21,769 nt of DNA from RGIG8745 sp045576655 (GTDB lineage Bacteria; Bacteroidota; Bacteroidia; Bacteroidales; Bacteroidaceae). Of this stretch, positions 14,535 to 21,769 are shown piece by piece. Where the stretch lies: contig JAZNGW010000042.1 of the NCBI GenBank assembly GCA_045576655.1, forward strand, positions 1 through 21,769, given 5' to 3'. The position numbers and the translations under genes were made by a program. The notes under the pieces were generated by a model, which ran no database searches, had not been told where the DNA came from, and was given only the letters and a program-made list of their open reading frames with translations. Position 1 is the stretch's first letter; every line of letters begins with the position of its first letter.

Positions 14535-14574
14535 CCCACATCTATATAGATACAAATTTATGGCAAAAGACTGC
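14535..14574 (-). promoter_or_regulatory. Shared promoter-like motif, sigma-barrel copy
   Basis: On the minus strand it begins GCAGTCTTTTGCC and continues to TATCTATATAGATGTGGG, 24 bp before the ATG of the sigma-barrel gene. It is 40 bp long against 38 bp in the two other copies. Sharing the motif with the glycosyltransferase suggests common control, perhaps by this sigma factor itself. Confidence 0.5.
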
Positions 14575-14662
14575 ACCGGCAAAAGGAGCACCAACTAAAA
14601 CGGCACTCCTGACAGCTGTCCTGAGTTATCACGCCCATCAATATTACAAATCAGATGGCAAC

Positions 14663-14692
14663 AAAAAGGGACAGACCCGTCTGGTCTGCCCC
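14663..14692 (-). terminator. Terminator downstream of tyrS
   Basis: GGGACAGACC (14668-14677) pairs with GGTCTGCCCC (14683-14692) with one mismatch and a five-base loop. On the minus strand a run of five T follows. It lies about 130 bp past the tyrS stop, and no other gene lies between. A GC-rich CCCCTCCGG repeat-like stretch occupies about 14718-14751. Confidence 0.65.
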
Positions 14693-14777
14693 ACACTATA
14701 TTACTTAATCGTTACCGGCCCCTCCGGCTCCCCCAGAAGGGGAGTGAAGGAGTTTGTTTAGATGTGTGTGCTGTCAC

Positions 14778-14813
14778 CGTTAACGTTAACGTTAACGTTA
14801 TCGTTACCGTTAG
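14778..14813. repeat. Six tandem CGTTAN hexamers
   Basis: Three CGTTAA units are followed by CGTTAT, CGTTAC and CGTTAG, so the first five bases are fixed and the last varies. The array ends 5 bp before the tyrS stop. It is a simple sequence repeat; its function is unknown. Confidence 0.85.
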
Positions 14814-14818
14814 TTTCC

Positions 14819-16114
14819 CTATCTTGCGATAAGGAGGAAGTACTTCTTCTTGCCCTGCTGAACGAGGATGTACTTGCCGTCGAGAAGGTCGTCGGTAGTG
14901 ATGACACGGTCGAACTCAGCGAGCTTCTCCTTGTTGATGCTCACGCCGCCGCCCTGGGTGAGTTTGCGCATCTCGCCCTTGGACGAGAACACCTGTGCTT
15001 TCTCCACGCAGAGGTCTACGGCCTTGATGCCGGCAGCGAGTTCTTCCTTGCTGATTTCGAACTGAGGCACTCCGTTGAAGACATCGAGGAGAGTCTGCTC
15101 GTCGAGCTTGAGGAGAGCGTCCTTTGTAGCCTTTCCGAAGAGGATGCCCGAAGCCTCAACCGCCATGTTGTAGTCTTCCTCAGAGTGAACCATAATGGTA
15201 ACTTCCTTGGCAAGACGCTTCTGCAGCACACGCTGACCTGGGTCGGCATCCTGCTCGGCGATGATGGCGTCGATTTCCTCTTTAGTGAGCGACGTGAATA
15301 TCTTGATGTACTTCTTTGCATCCTCGTCAGGCACGTTGAGCCAGAACTGGTAGAATGCGTAAGGCGACGTGCGGTTGCGGTCGAGCCAGATGTTTCCGCT
15401 CTCAGTCTTACCGAACTTGCGACCGTCGCTCTTTGTCACGAGCGGACAAGTGAGGGCGTAGCACTCGCGTCCGTTGGTGCGGCGTATGAGTTCCGAACCA
15501 GTGGTTATGTTTCCCCATTGGTCGGCACCGCCGAGCTGGAGTTTGCAGTTCTTGTGCTCGTTGAGGTAGAGGAAGTCATATCCCTGGAGGAGCTGGTAAG
15601 TGAACTCGGTGAATGAGAGTCCGTCGCGCGCCTCACCGTTGAGACGCTTCTGCACCGACTCCTTCGCCATCATGTAGTTGACTGTGATGTGCTTGCCCAC
15701 CTCGCGTGCGAAGTCGAGGAACGTGAAGTTCTTCATCCAGTCGTAGTTGTTCACAAGCTCCGCCTTGTTAGGAGCGTTGCTGTCGAAATCGAGGAAGCGC
15801 GAAAGTTGCTCCCTGATGCAAGCCACGTTATGGCGCAGAGTGTCCTCGTCGAGGAGGTTGCGCTCCTGACTCTTTCCCGAAGGGTCGCCAATCATACCAG
15901 TGGCACCACCGATGAGAGCCAGTGGCTTGTGTCCGCAACGCTGGAAATGGCGCAGCATCATCACACCGCAGAGGTGTCCGATGTGCAGCGAGTCGGCTGT
16001 AGGGTCGATGCCCAAGTAAGCCGTTACCTGCTCTTTCTGAAGCAGTTCGTCTGTACCTGGCATCATCTGGTGTATCATACCGCGCCAGGTAAGTTCTTCA
16101 ACAAAGTTTTTCAT
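14819..16114 (-). CDS. tyrS: Tyrosyl-tRNA synthetase
   Basis: This class I synthetase joins tyrosine to tRNA-Tyr. HIGH is at residues 44-47 (DSLHIGHL). The tyrosine-binding region includes YQLLQGYDF and QLGGADQWGN. KFGKT at 233-237 is the KMSKS loop of bacterial TyrRS. A C-terminal S4 RNA-binding domain covers about residues 365-431. The 431-residue length is normal. The ATG at 16114 gives the standard N-terminus (MKNFVEELTWRGMIHQ). It follows rhaM by 84 bp on the same strand, with a repeat in the gap, so it may be read from the Smr promoter or have its own; no clear -7 box was seen. Confidence 0.97.
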   Translation of the reverse strand: MKNFVEELTWRGMIHQMMPGTDELLQKEQVTAYLGIDPTADSLHIGHLCGVMMLRHFQRCGHKPLALIGGATGMIGDPSGKSQERNLLDEDTLRHNVACIREQLSRFLDFDSNAPNKAELVNNYDWMKNFTFLDFAREVGKHITVNYMMAKESVQKRLNGEARDGLSFTEFTYQLLQGYDFLYLNEHKNCKLQLGGADQWGNITTGSELIRRTNGRECYALTCPLVTKSDGRKFGKTESGNIWLDRNRTSPYAFYQFWLNVPDEDAKKYIKIFTSLTKEEIDAIIAEQDADPGQRVLQKRLAKEVTIMVHSEEDYNMAVEASGILFGKATKDALLKLDEQTLLDVFNGVPQFEISKEELAAGIKAVDLCVEKAQVFSSKGEMRKLTQGGGVSINKEKLAEFDRVITTDDLLDGKYILVQQGKKKYFLLIAR

Positions 16115-16164
16115 CGTTATATATTTGTTTTTATGTTAATGCTTGTTTCAAGGGTCATACCACC

Positions 16165-16198
16165 CCCGCCCCTTGGGGAGGGTTAGGGAGGGGTCTCC
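16165..16198. repeat. GGGGAGGGTTAGGGAGGGG repeat
   Basis: The 19 bp at 16175-16193 are the exact reverse complement of 4854-4872. It occupies the rhaM-tyrS gap. It is a common intergenic repeat type in Bacteroidales. Confidence 0.7.
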
Positions 16199-16516
16199 TT
16201 AGTCCATGTGGAACATTTCAGGCAGCGGAATGGAGACAGGCGAGTTGTCGGGGTTGGTCTCCATGATGTCGGCCATGTATGCCCACCACTTCTGCACGAT
16301 AGGGTTGTCGCCCATATCCTGCGAGCCGCCGTCGCCTTTCACCTTCTGAAAAGCGAACAGCGTGTTGGTGTCCTCGTCGAGATAGATGGAATAGTCGTAC
16401 ACTCCGCCGTCCTGAAGGAGTTTCTTCAGTTCCGGCCATATCTCTGCATGGCGTTTCTTGTACTCTTCCTTGAAACCAGGTTTCAGGAACATCTTGAATG
16501 CATCTCTTCTTTCCAT
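16199..16516 (-). CDS. rhaM: L-rhamnose mutarotase
   Basis: It interconverts alpha and beta anomers of L-rhamnose, feeding rhamnose isomerase. The 105-residue protein matches the E. coli RhaM pattern through its length: EEYKKRHAEIWPEL with the catalytic Tyr and His, then YDYSIYLDEDTNTLFAF, the WW pair in VQKWWAYMADIM, and NPDNSPVSIPL near the end. The open frame extends upstream to 16597, but those codons overlap the Smr gene and are not family-like; the ATG at 16516 gives MERRDAFKMFLKPG, the expected start. It begins 20 bp after the Smr stop. No other rhamnose gene is in the window, so its pathway partners lie elsewhere. Confidence 0.93.
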   Translation of the reverse strand: MERRDAFKMFLKPGFKEEYKKRHAEIWPELKKLLQDGGVYDYSIYLDEDTNTLFAFQKVKGDGGSQDMGDNPIVQKWWAYMADIMETNPDNSPVSIPLPEMFHMD

Positions 16517-16536
16517 ATTGTATGAGTTTAAGTATT

Positions 16537-17652
16537 CTAATGGATTATCACCATCGTAGCGCCGAATCCGTACTGCTGGAACGATGCGTCCTGCCAAGTG
16601 CAGGATTTGTACTTGTGCTTGAGTTCAGTGATGAGGGCATTGCGCAACACGCCTTCGCCCTTGCCGTGGATGAACACGATGCGGCGGCCCTTCTCCTTCA
16701 GATGCTCGTCCATAGTCTTGCGGAACACCCCGAGCTGGTAGTCCTTTATCTCGTTGGGAGAGAGTCCAGCTGTAGTGTCGAGCAGTTCATGAGCGTGGAG
16801 GTCCACCTCAATCACCGCCTTAGGGTCGGGCTTCTTGTTGTCCACCCTCGCACTGCTCTTCTGACGGCGCTCGTCCTCGCCCTTGTCATACATGGCACGC
16901 TTTATCTCCTCGGCTGTGACAACAAGAGGGCGTGCTGGCACGTCGTCTTTCACGACGTAGTACTCAAGCGTAGGTTCGTCGAAGAAGAGACTCTCACGGA
17001 AGGTGTGCAGTTTGTAGAACTTCGTCACGTCAATCCTCATGTCGGCGCTCACCGCTGGCTTCATCGCAAACGGTTTGTCCTCCTTGTAGGCGATGAGTTG
17101 CACCGCCAAGCGCTCCATTGAGTTCAGGTCCTTATGCTCGAACTCCTCGATGAAGACCTTCGTGTTAGGTTCTATCACTCCCGAAGAGCGCAGGGTCCAT
17201 ACGGCATTCTCAGCCGACATGTATGTGTAGGCAACGTAGTAGTTGCAGTCGTTTACGATATATGCCTCGAACTTAGTCTTCGACAGTTCCTTGATATTCA
17301 CCGGCACGAATGCCACGCACACGTTCAGCCGCTCGCCGTCTTTTCTCTCCTGAGGCTTCGGACGGAACGTCACAGGGCGCTCATCCCATGCCAGCGGCTC
17401 AGGCTTTTCCGCTTCTCCCTGTGTCTTTGGCGCATTGAGCGACGGCTTGCTGCCCATCGTCACCTTTGGAGGGGCAGGCTTTGCGATGTTCAAATCGTTT
17501 GTTTCGATAACCACACACTCCTTTGCCGGAACGGGAATTTCAAAGCCGTCCTCGTCCTCCACAAGCACGATATTGCCTTTCTGGAAACCGCAAACGACAC
17601 CGCCGCCCACGTCGCTCAGGAATCTCACCTTGTCGCCTATGTTTATTGCCAT
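16537..17652 (-). CDS. DUF2027 and Smr domain protein
   Basis: The 371 residues start with a small beta domain (INIGDKVRFLSDVGGGVV) like the KOW/Tudor-type start of Bacteroidetes Smr proteins. A disordered Pro/Lys-rich linker (about 55-100) comes next, then the DUF2027 body (about 105-270). A C-terminal Smr domain (about 295-371) has DLHAHEL and HGKGEGVLRNAL, the usual Smr motifs linked to nicking nuclease activity in MutS2 relatives. The MutS ATPase part is absent. The frame is open to 17712, but that ATG lies upstream of a good -7 box, so the start is 17652. It likely leads an operon with rhaM. The cellular role is unclear; nucleic-acid binding or ribosome rescue are possibilities from the family. 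Confidence 0.88.
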   Translation of the reverse strand: MAINIGDKVRFLSDVGGGVVCGFQKGNIVLVEDEDGFEIPVPAKECVVIETNDLNIAKPAPPKVTMGSKPSLNAPKTQGEAEKPEPLAWDERPVTFRPKPQERKDGERLNVCVAFVPVNIKELSKTKFEAYIVNDCNYYVAYTYMSAENAVWTLRSSGVIEPNTKVFIEEFEHKDLNSMERLAVQLIAYKEDKPFAMKPAVSADMRIDVTKFYKLHTFRESLFFDEPTLEYYVVKDDVPARPLVVTAEEIKRAMYDKGEDERRQKSSARVDNKKPDPKAVIEVDLHAHELLDTTAGLSPNEIKDYQLGVFRKTMDEHLKEKGRRIVFIHGKGEGVLRNALITELKHKYKSCTWQDASFQQYGFGATMVIIH

Positions 17653-17680
17653 CTGATAGTTCGTCTTATATATAATTGTG

Positions 17681-17688
17681 CAAAGATA
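17681..17688 (-). promoter_or_regulatory. -7 box of the Smr promoter
   Basis: On the minus strand this reads TATCTTTG, the same box as before argS and 28 bp before the ATG at 17652, also the same distance. The -33 element is not clear. Confidence 0.6.
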
Positions 17689-17764
17689 GTGAAAAACCTC
17701 GGCTGAGGGCATACGCTTACGGGATTTTTCATCAATCGCGCGTCTGAATGGGGAGTAAAAATCC

Positions 17765-20113
17765 TCACTTTCGCCCCCTGCTCTCTCTTACCTGCTTAGG
17801 GGTGCAGCCGCGATCCTCCTGGAAGCACTTGCTCATGTGGCTGGCTGAACTGAAGCCTGTCTGTTCTGCCACATCGGCTATGCTCAGGTTGCTCTCAATC
17901 AGGAGTCGCTCGGCGTGCTGAAGGCGGATGCTCCTGATGAACAGGCTCGGCGACTTGTCGAGCAAGGTTGTCATCTTCTTGTAGAGTCCTGTGCGCTCCA
18001 TACAGAGGTCCCTGCTCAGTTGCTCCACGCTATAGCCCTTGGTGTTGATATTTCTCTCCACGAGTTCGATGGCACGGTTGACGAAATCATTATCATTCGC
18101 CGCCTCTTCCTGAGGCACCTCTGGTTCCTCCGGCTTCTCCTCCACCTCATTATCGCTTTTCTCGCGCAGTTTCTCCCTTTCGATAAGGTTGCGGATGCGC
18201 ATGAGCAGAATCTCCTCCTTGTGCCGCTGACGGATGCGCAAGCGGGTGATGCGGGTGTAGACAACAAAAACAGCAATAAGCACACCTACAAGCAGCAGCA
18301 GAAAGACGCTACGCGCCCAAGCGGTCTGCCACCACGGCGGGGTAATAAGGAAACGCAGGGCAAGCGGTTCCGTCTGCCCATCTGCCTTCACTTGAAGCGT
18401 ATATTCGCCTGGAGCAGCCTTGAGCAACGACAGATGCATCACTCCACGATGGTCTATAAGCCCGTTGACCACCGAGGCCGTATGCCAAAGCGTATCAGCC
18501 TGAGCGTGGTCCGACATTATGCGGTAGCGCATCACCGTGTGTTCGGGCAGGGCATAGTTGAGCGACGAGATGTCGAAACGGATATTGTTCTCATCATGGC
18601 TGAACTCAAACTCCCGCATGAACGGTTCCGCCTCAGGCAAAAGCGTATGCCCCACAGGAATGCGCTCGCCATTGAGCGACAGTCCGGTAAGAGTAGGCAT
18701 CAGTTCCACTTCGCCATAGTCCACGCTGTCGGGATGAAGCACTGTATAGCCGTCCACTCCCTCGAAGAGCAACTGCCCGCCAGGCAAGACAGCCGCCGCA
18801 TTGTCGGCATACGCCCCCGACAAGGTGCCGTCCTGCGATGTGAACGCCTCAATGCTCAAATCTGGTTTGATGCGGTTAATGCCGTAACCCGTCCCCACCC
18901 ATATATCGCCGTTCCTGTCTTCCATGATGGAATGGATGGAATTGCTTGAGAGTCCGTCCTCTGTGTACAGCATGCGTGTCTCGCCCGACTCGGGTTTTGT
19001 CAGTTCCAATCCGTCAAAACTCCTCTTCCACACCCATCCTCTGCTATCGGTAAACGGCGACTGACTTGGCGGCAAGTCCTCGCCCTCGTACTTGTTCTTA
19101 TACGACTTGATGCGGAACCGCAACGGATGGGCGTAGAGCAGTCCCTTGTCGTAAGTGCCCAGCCATACGCCACCCTGACGGTCCTGGTATATGGTGTTCA
19201 GTCCCTCTGTGTGAGGTTCGGAGTCCTTCACATTTATATGTGGTATTTCCGCCACACTGCCATCCACCGCATTGATGTGCAACGTGTTTCTGTTTGTTGT
19301 CACATACAGGTCGCTGTCGGTAGGCGCAATGACGGTGTGCAGCAGGTCGTTTGTGCGCAGCAGTTCCGTCCATTCGCCCGAGTCGGGAGCGAAGCGCAGA
19401 CAAACGCTTTCACTGCCGTTGCGCAACTGATACAGAGTGCCGTCGGGCGACTTAACCACGAGCGACGTGCTGGCCGTGAGCGATGCCTTATCACTTCCAT
19501 AAGCAGCGCAACGATAGGACTCACGCCCATCGCCGCCGTAGCATCTCACCTCGCCGTTGCTATAGAAAAGGTAATCCTTGCCGCCGCTGGTCTCTATGTC
19601 CTGCAACGTGGCATCGCCCGCCTGTCTCGCTATGCTCACCCCGTCAGTCGTATTGACCACCGCCCGAGGAGTGACCACCCACATTTTCTTGTCGGAGTCG
19701 ATGAACAAATCCGTCACCTCGTCCGCTATTCCGACAGAACGAAACAGGCTGTCGAAGTTGCTCACATAGCGATTGTGGCGAAGGTCGAAACAGCGCAGTT
19801 TCTGCCATTCCTTGACCCACAGGCGCTCGTCTTTGTCAACGTACACATGGTAAGCGCCATTATATTCCCTCAGTGCGCCCACATGCTCATTGTCGGCATG
19901 AATATAGCGAAACTCCGCACCGTCAAAGATGTTGATGTTGCCACGCGTGGTTATAGCCATACGCCCGTCGGGCAACTGCATGATGTGCTGCACCAGATTG
20001 TCGTTCAATCCGTCCGATGCGTCCATGCGAGCAAACGTCAGACTATGAATCTGCGCACCAGCGCCGACTGCAGCCAACATGAATGCCAATATGAAAACTA
20101 TGCGCCCTTTCAT
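17765..20113 (-). CDS. Periplasmic propeller sensor joined to AraC-type DNA-binding domain, no kinase
   Basis: Residues 1-21 are a signal peptide. About 25-500 hold two-component-regulator propeller repeats (DGLSSNSIHSIMEDRNGDIWVG and similar, including DRQGGVWLGTYDKGL). About 505-598 is a Y_Y_Y-type beta domain ending in TPPWWQT. One transmembrane helix follows (602-620), then a charged coiled-coil segment, then an AraC helix-turn-helix domain (about 675-782: SVEQLSRDLCMERTGLYKKM, then SIADVAEQTGFSSASHMSKCF). This is the plan of a hybrid two-component system but with histidine kinase, ATPase and receiver all missing; 782 residues against about 1300. The short cytoplasmic part is continuous, so it is a designed one-component form, not a truncation. 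It probably senses a glycan. Its ATG overlaps the Nudix stop by 4 bp. Confidence 0.88.
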   Translation of the reverse strand: MKGRIVFILAFMLAAVGAGAQIHSLTFARMDASDGLNDNLVQHIMQLPDGRMAITTRGNINIFDGAEFRYIHADNEHVGALREYNGAYHVYVDKDERLWVKEWQKLRCFDLRHNRYVSNFDSLFRSVGIADEVTDLFIDSDKKMWVVTPRAVVNTTDGVSIARQAGDATLQDIETSGGKDYLFYSNGEVRCYGGDGRESYRCAAYGSDKASLTASTSLVVKSPDGTLYQLRNGSESVCLRFAPDSGEWTELLRTNDLLHTVIAPTDSDLYVTTNRNTLHINAVDGSVAEIPHINVKDSEPHTEGLNTIYQDRQGGVWLGTYDKGLLYAHPLRFRIKSYKNKYEGEDLPPSQSPFTDSRGWVWKRSFDGLELTKPESGETRMLYTEDGLSSNSIHSIMEDRNGDIWVGTGYGINRIKPDLSIEAFTSQDGTLSGAYADNAAAVLPGGQLLFEGVDGYTVLHPDSVDYGEVELMPTLTGLSLNGERIPVGHTLLPEAEPFMREFEFSHDENNIRFDISSLNYALPEHTVMRYRIMSDHAQADTLWHTASVVNGLIDHRGVMHLSLLKAAPGEYTLQVKADGQTEPLALRFLITPPWWQTAWARSVFLLLLVGVLIAVFVVYTRITRLRIRQRHKEEILLMRIRNLIEREKLREKSDNEVEEKPEEPEVPQEEAANDNDFVNRAIELVERNINTKGYSVEQLSRDLCMERTGLYKKMTTLLDKSPSLFIRSIRLQHAERLLIESNLSIADVAEQTGFSSASHMSKCFQEDRGCTPKQVRESRGRK

Positions 20114-20610
20114 TTCATCAGGAATCTCTTAAACTCCGACTCGAAGTTCGGGGTAAACACTCCTTTGCCCATGCTCTCCATCAGTTCGTCCATCGGCCAG
20201 AAGCGCCCTCCGTCCACTTCACCGCTCGGGCGCACCTCACCGTCGTACACGGTCTTATGGACAAACACCAGTTCGCGCTCCACTTCCGACTCAAACACAT
20301 ACTGCACCACCAGTTCGGGAGTGAAGTCCGCAATGCCGAGTTCCTCGCCCGCCTCGCGCAGGAGAGCCCGTTCCACGTTCTCGCCCAAGTCTACATGGCC
20401 GCCCACGGCAGTGTCCCACTTGCCAGGCTGTATAGTCTTCCACTCCGGACGTCTCTGCAGATAGATTTCGCCCCGTGAGTTGTAGACGTGAAGATGCACT
20501 ACCGGATGCAGGCGCTTAGTCCCGTCATGGCACTCGCCCCTTGTGGCTGCGCCTATTATATTTCCCTGCTCATCAACGAGAGGAAGCATTTCGTCATTAT
20601 TGTCGTGCAT
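20110..20610 (-). CDS. Nudix hydrolase
   Basis: The Nudix box is perfect: G71, E77, R85, E86, E89, E90, G92 (GX5EX7REUXEEXGU). The 166 residues include the N-terminal LPLVDEQGNIIGAATRGECH and HPVVHLHVYNSRGEIYLQRR seen in the isopentenyl-diphosphate isomerase-like/YfcD branch. The substrate is unknown, presumably a nucleoside diphosphate derivative. The gene ends in an ATGA overlap with the sensor gene, so translation is coupled. The methyltransferase gene ends 46 bp upstream on the same strand. Confidence 0.92.
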   Translation of the reverse strand: MHDNNDEMLPLVDEQGNIIGAATRGECHDGTKRLHPVVHLHVYNSRGEIYLQRRPEWKTIQPGKWDTAVGGHVDLGENVERALLREAGEELGIADFTPELVVQYVFESEVERELVFVHKTVYDGEVRPSGEVDGGRFWPMDELMESMGKGVFTPNFESEFKRFLMK

Positions 20611-20616
20611 GTTTTT

Positions 20617-20656
20617 TTAAGGAGTTAAGAAGTTAAGGAGTTAAGGAGATGAGGAG
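20617..20656. repeat. Five tandem 8 bp units
   Basis: TTAAGGAG, TTAAGAAG, TTAAGGAG, TTAAGGAG and ATGAGGAG run up to the methyltransferase stop codon. They fill nearly all of the 46 bp spacer before the Nudix ATG. On the transcribed strand they read as CTCCTTAA, so they do not supply a ribosome-binding site. Confidence 0.8.
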
Positions 20657-21370
20657 TTACATTCGCAAGCACGCCAGGTAGTCGTAGTGGTCGCCGTCGG
20701 CAACCTTTTCGCACTCGAAGCCCGATTCGTTGGCATACATCTGCAACGTGGCAAAGTCAATGTAAAGCCAATCGAACGAGTCGCCCTGCACGGTGCGGTA
20801 CTTCATGGCATAGTCGACCTCACCGTAATAGCCTGCCGCAAGGTCAATATCGAAAGAGCCGTCTTCATTCTCGAACACATACTTCAAGTCCGACGAGTCG
20901 AGCAATATACGCCCGCCAGGATTGAGCAGTTGCTTCGCCCGCTTGAAAAACTCAGGCAGACGCTCCACCCTCCCCACTATGCCTATGCCGTTCATCGCCA
21001 TGATGACAGTGTCAAACCGCTCACAAAATCTCTCATCGAAGAAGTCCACGCAACGTGCATCCACACCTCGGTCCTTCATCACCCCGACCGACAGCGCAGA
21101 AATATCTATCGCCACAACCTCCCTGCCCATCTTCATCAGTTCCAGACTGTGACATCCCGAACCGGCACCCACATCGAGCACCCTGCCCTCAGCCATGCCC
21201 AGCATCCTCTGCTCCAGGCGGGGCATATCGTCAAAACCCCTGAACAACGTCTTCACAGGGATGTTGTCCTCATAGAACATCGACGAGAACACACGCAACT
21301 TGACCGCATGCCCCTTCTTGTAGTATTCCGCTATCGCCAGCCCCATCGGGTCCCTATCCTTTTCCAGCAT
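20657..21370 (-). CDS. Class I SAM-dependent methyltransferase
   Basis: It transfers a methyl group from S-adenosylmethionine to an unknown acceptor. Motif I is VLDVGAGSGCHSLEL (64-78), the acidic residue of motif II is in VVAIDIS, motif post-II is around DARCVDFF, and the motif IV region is FDTVIMAMNGIGIVG. The 237-residue length and YYGEVDYAMKYRTVQGDSFDWLYID near the C-terminus resemble small-molecule methyltransferases of the SAM-binding family seen in Bacteroidetes, without a firm name. ATG at 21370 is taken; Met9 (21346) is the alternative. It probably leads the three-gene operon with Nudix and sensor, since a -7 box lies 51 bp upstream. Confidence 0.87.
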   Translation of the reverse strand: MLEKDRDPMGLAIAEYYKKGHAVKLRVFSSMFYEDNIPVKTLFRGFDDMPRLEQRMLGMAEGRVLDVGAGSGCHSLELMKMGREVVAIDISALSVGVMKDRGVDARCVDFFDERFCERFDTVIMAMNGIGIVGRVERLPEFFKRAKQLLNPGGRILLDSSDLKYVFENEDGSFDIDLAAGYYGEVDYAMKYRTVQGDSFDWLYIDFATLQMYANESGFECEKVADGDHYDYLACLRM

Positions 21371-21420
21371 ACCAGTAAAAAAATAAATAAATCATTTCAG
21401 CCCAATCCATTCGGACTATG

Positions 21421-21428
21421 CAAAAATA
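21421..21428 (-). promoter_or_regulatory. -7 box before the methyltransferase gene
   Basis: On the minus strand TATTTTTG fits TAnnTTTG. A TTTG lies upstream at 21443-21446 (minus strand), but only 14 bp away, shorter than the usual 19-21. The rest of 21371-21550 shows no gene. Confidence 0.4.
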
Positions 21429-21550
21429 GTCATTTAGTTTCGCAAAACAGGCATAGCCGCCTTAAATTCAGCCTTCTGCACTCCAGAAAAATCCCTCCTC
21501 CTCGGTTAAAAATCCGTCAAACCCCAGCAAATAATCCGCCACACTGCGGA

Positions 21551-21650
21551 GAAAACTATAAATAAAAGTAATATTTGTACAAATAATAGTTTTATTTATA
21601 TAAATATTAGTTTTATTCTTACAAATATAAGTTTTATTTATACTTTTCTC
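21551..21650 (+). repeat. AT-rich core of 21 bp units, copy 3
   Basis: This is the same 100 bp on the plus strand as at 167-266, essentially identical by eye. Here the 118 bp repeat is attached to its right end instead of its left end, so core and flank are in opposite relative orientation compared with the left end of the window. The left flank (CACTGCGGAGAAAACT) retains a trace of the GC-rich arm. Confidence 0.8.
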
Positions 21651-21768
21651 TGTGGTTTAACGAATTTGGTTGACCTTTTCCGTCTTATTTATATCTTAGG
21701 TTGACTTGGTTTAAGATTAGTTTTAAATTTAGTTGACTATGTTTTTGCTTAGTTGTGTTTTGGGTTGA
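21651..21768 (-). repeat. 118 bp terminal inverted repeat, right copy
   Basis: This is the exact reverse complement of 47-164 by eye. GGTTGAC or GTTGAC recurs in it about every 32 bp, down to the last bases of the window. At the left end the sequence continues 46 bp further out than the repeat, with one more phased motif. Confidence 0.85.
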
Positions 21769-21769
21769 C

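Noticed and set aside
14762..15616. 284-codon plus-strand frame opposite tyrS
   Set aside because: It is the antisense shadow of a certain tyrS gene; its composition is that of a reversed coding strand.
17722..17764. GGATTTTT/AAAAATCC inverted repeat after the sensor gene as a terminator
   Set aside because: The loop is 27 bases and the stem is only 8 AT-rich pairs; too weak to call.
19127..20464. 445-codon plus-strand frame opposite the sensor and Nudix genes
   Set aside because: Both genes on the minus strand have clear domains; this frame spans their boundary and shows no protein family.

Overview
The window looks like a piece of a Bacteroidales genome, probably Prevotella-like. The grounds are: -7 boxes of the Bacteroidetes type (TAnnTTTG) before several genes, RNase HI with an N-terminal viroplasmin-like domain, a DUF2027-Smr protein, a periplasmic propeller sensor joined to an AraC output, DUF4252 proteins beside an ECF sigma factor, and interspersed intergenic repeats typical of that order. 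I saw no phage, transposase, CRISPR, tRNA or rRNA gene.

Layout. Positions 1-791 are gene-free and built from repeats. Positions 888-10776 are all on the plus strand: a PagL-like lipid A deacylase, argS, rnhA, an MsbA-like ABC exporter, an LtaS-like membrane sulfatase-fold enzyme, then a four-gene cluster (secreted protein, ECF sigma factor, single-helix anti-sigma candidate, DUF4252 protein). From 10779 to 21370 everything is on the minus strand. In transcription order these are a SAM methyltransferase, a Nudix hydrolase, a propeller sensor/AraC regulator, a DUF2027-Smr protein, L-rhamnose mutarotase, tyrS, an ECF sigma factor fused to a beta-barrel, and a fucosyltransferase-like glycosyltransferase. 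The two blocks converge with only 2 bp between stop codons.

Two things stand out. First, the 562-residue protein at 12822-14510 is an intact ECF sigma factor joined in one reading frame to a transmembrane helix, a long linker and a C-terminal outer-membrane-type beta-barrel. Its promoter region carries a 38-40 bp motif also found before the glycosyltransferase and before a decayed copy of that gene's leader, so the three loci may share control. Second, the window is framed by repeats. A 404 bp repeat at 165-568 recurs inverted at 12009-12411. A 118 bp repeat lies inverted at both window ends. A 100 bp AT-rich core made of 21 bp units occurs three times, and its orientation relative to the 118 bp repeat is opposite at the two ends.

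Together the window combines housekeeping genes (argS, tyrS, rnhA) with envelope genes (PagL-like, ABC exporter, LtaS-like, glycosyltransferase) and three regulatory units that appear to sense the envelope or periplasm (ECF/anti-sigma operon, sigma-barrel fusion, propeller-AraC protein). All similarity statements come from reading the sequence by eye; no search or alignment program was run.
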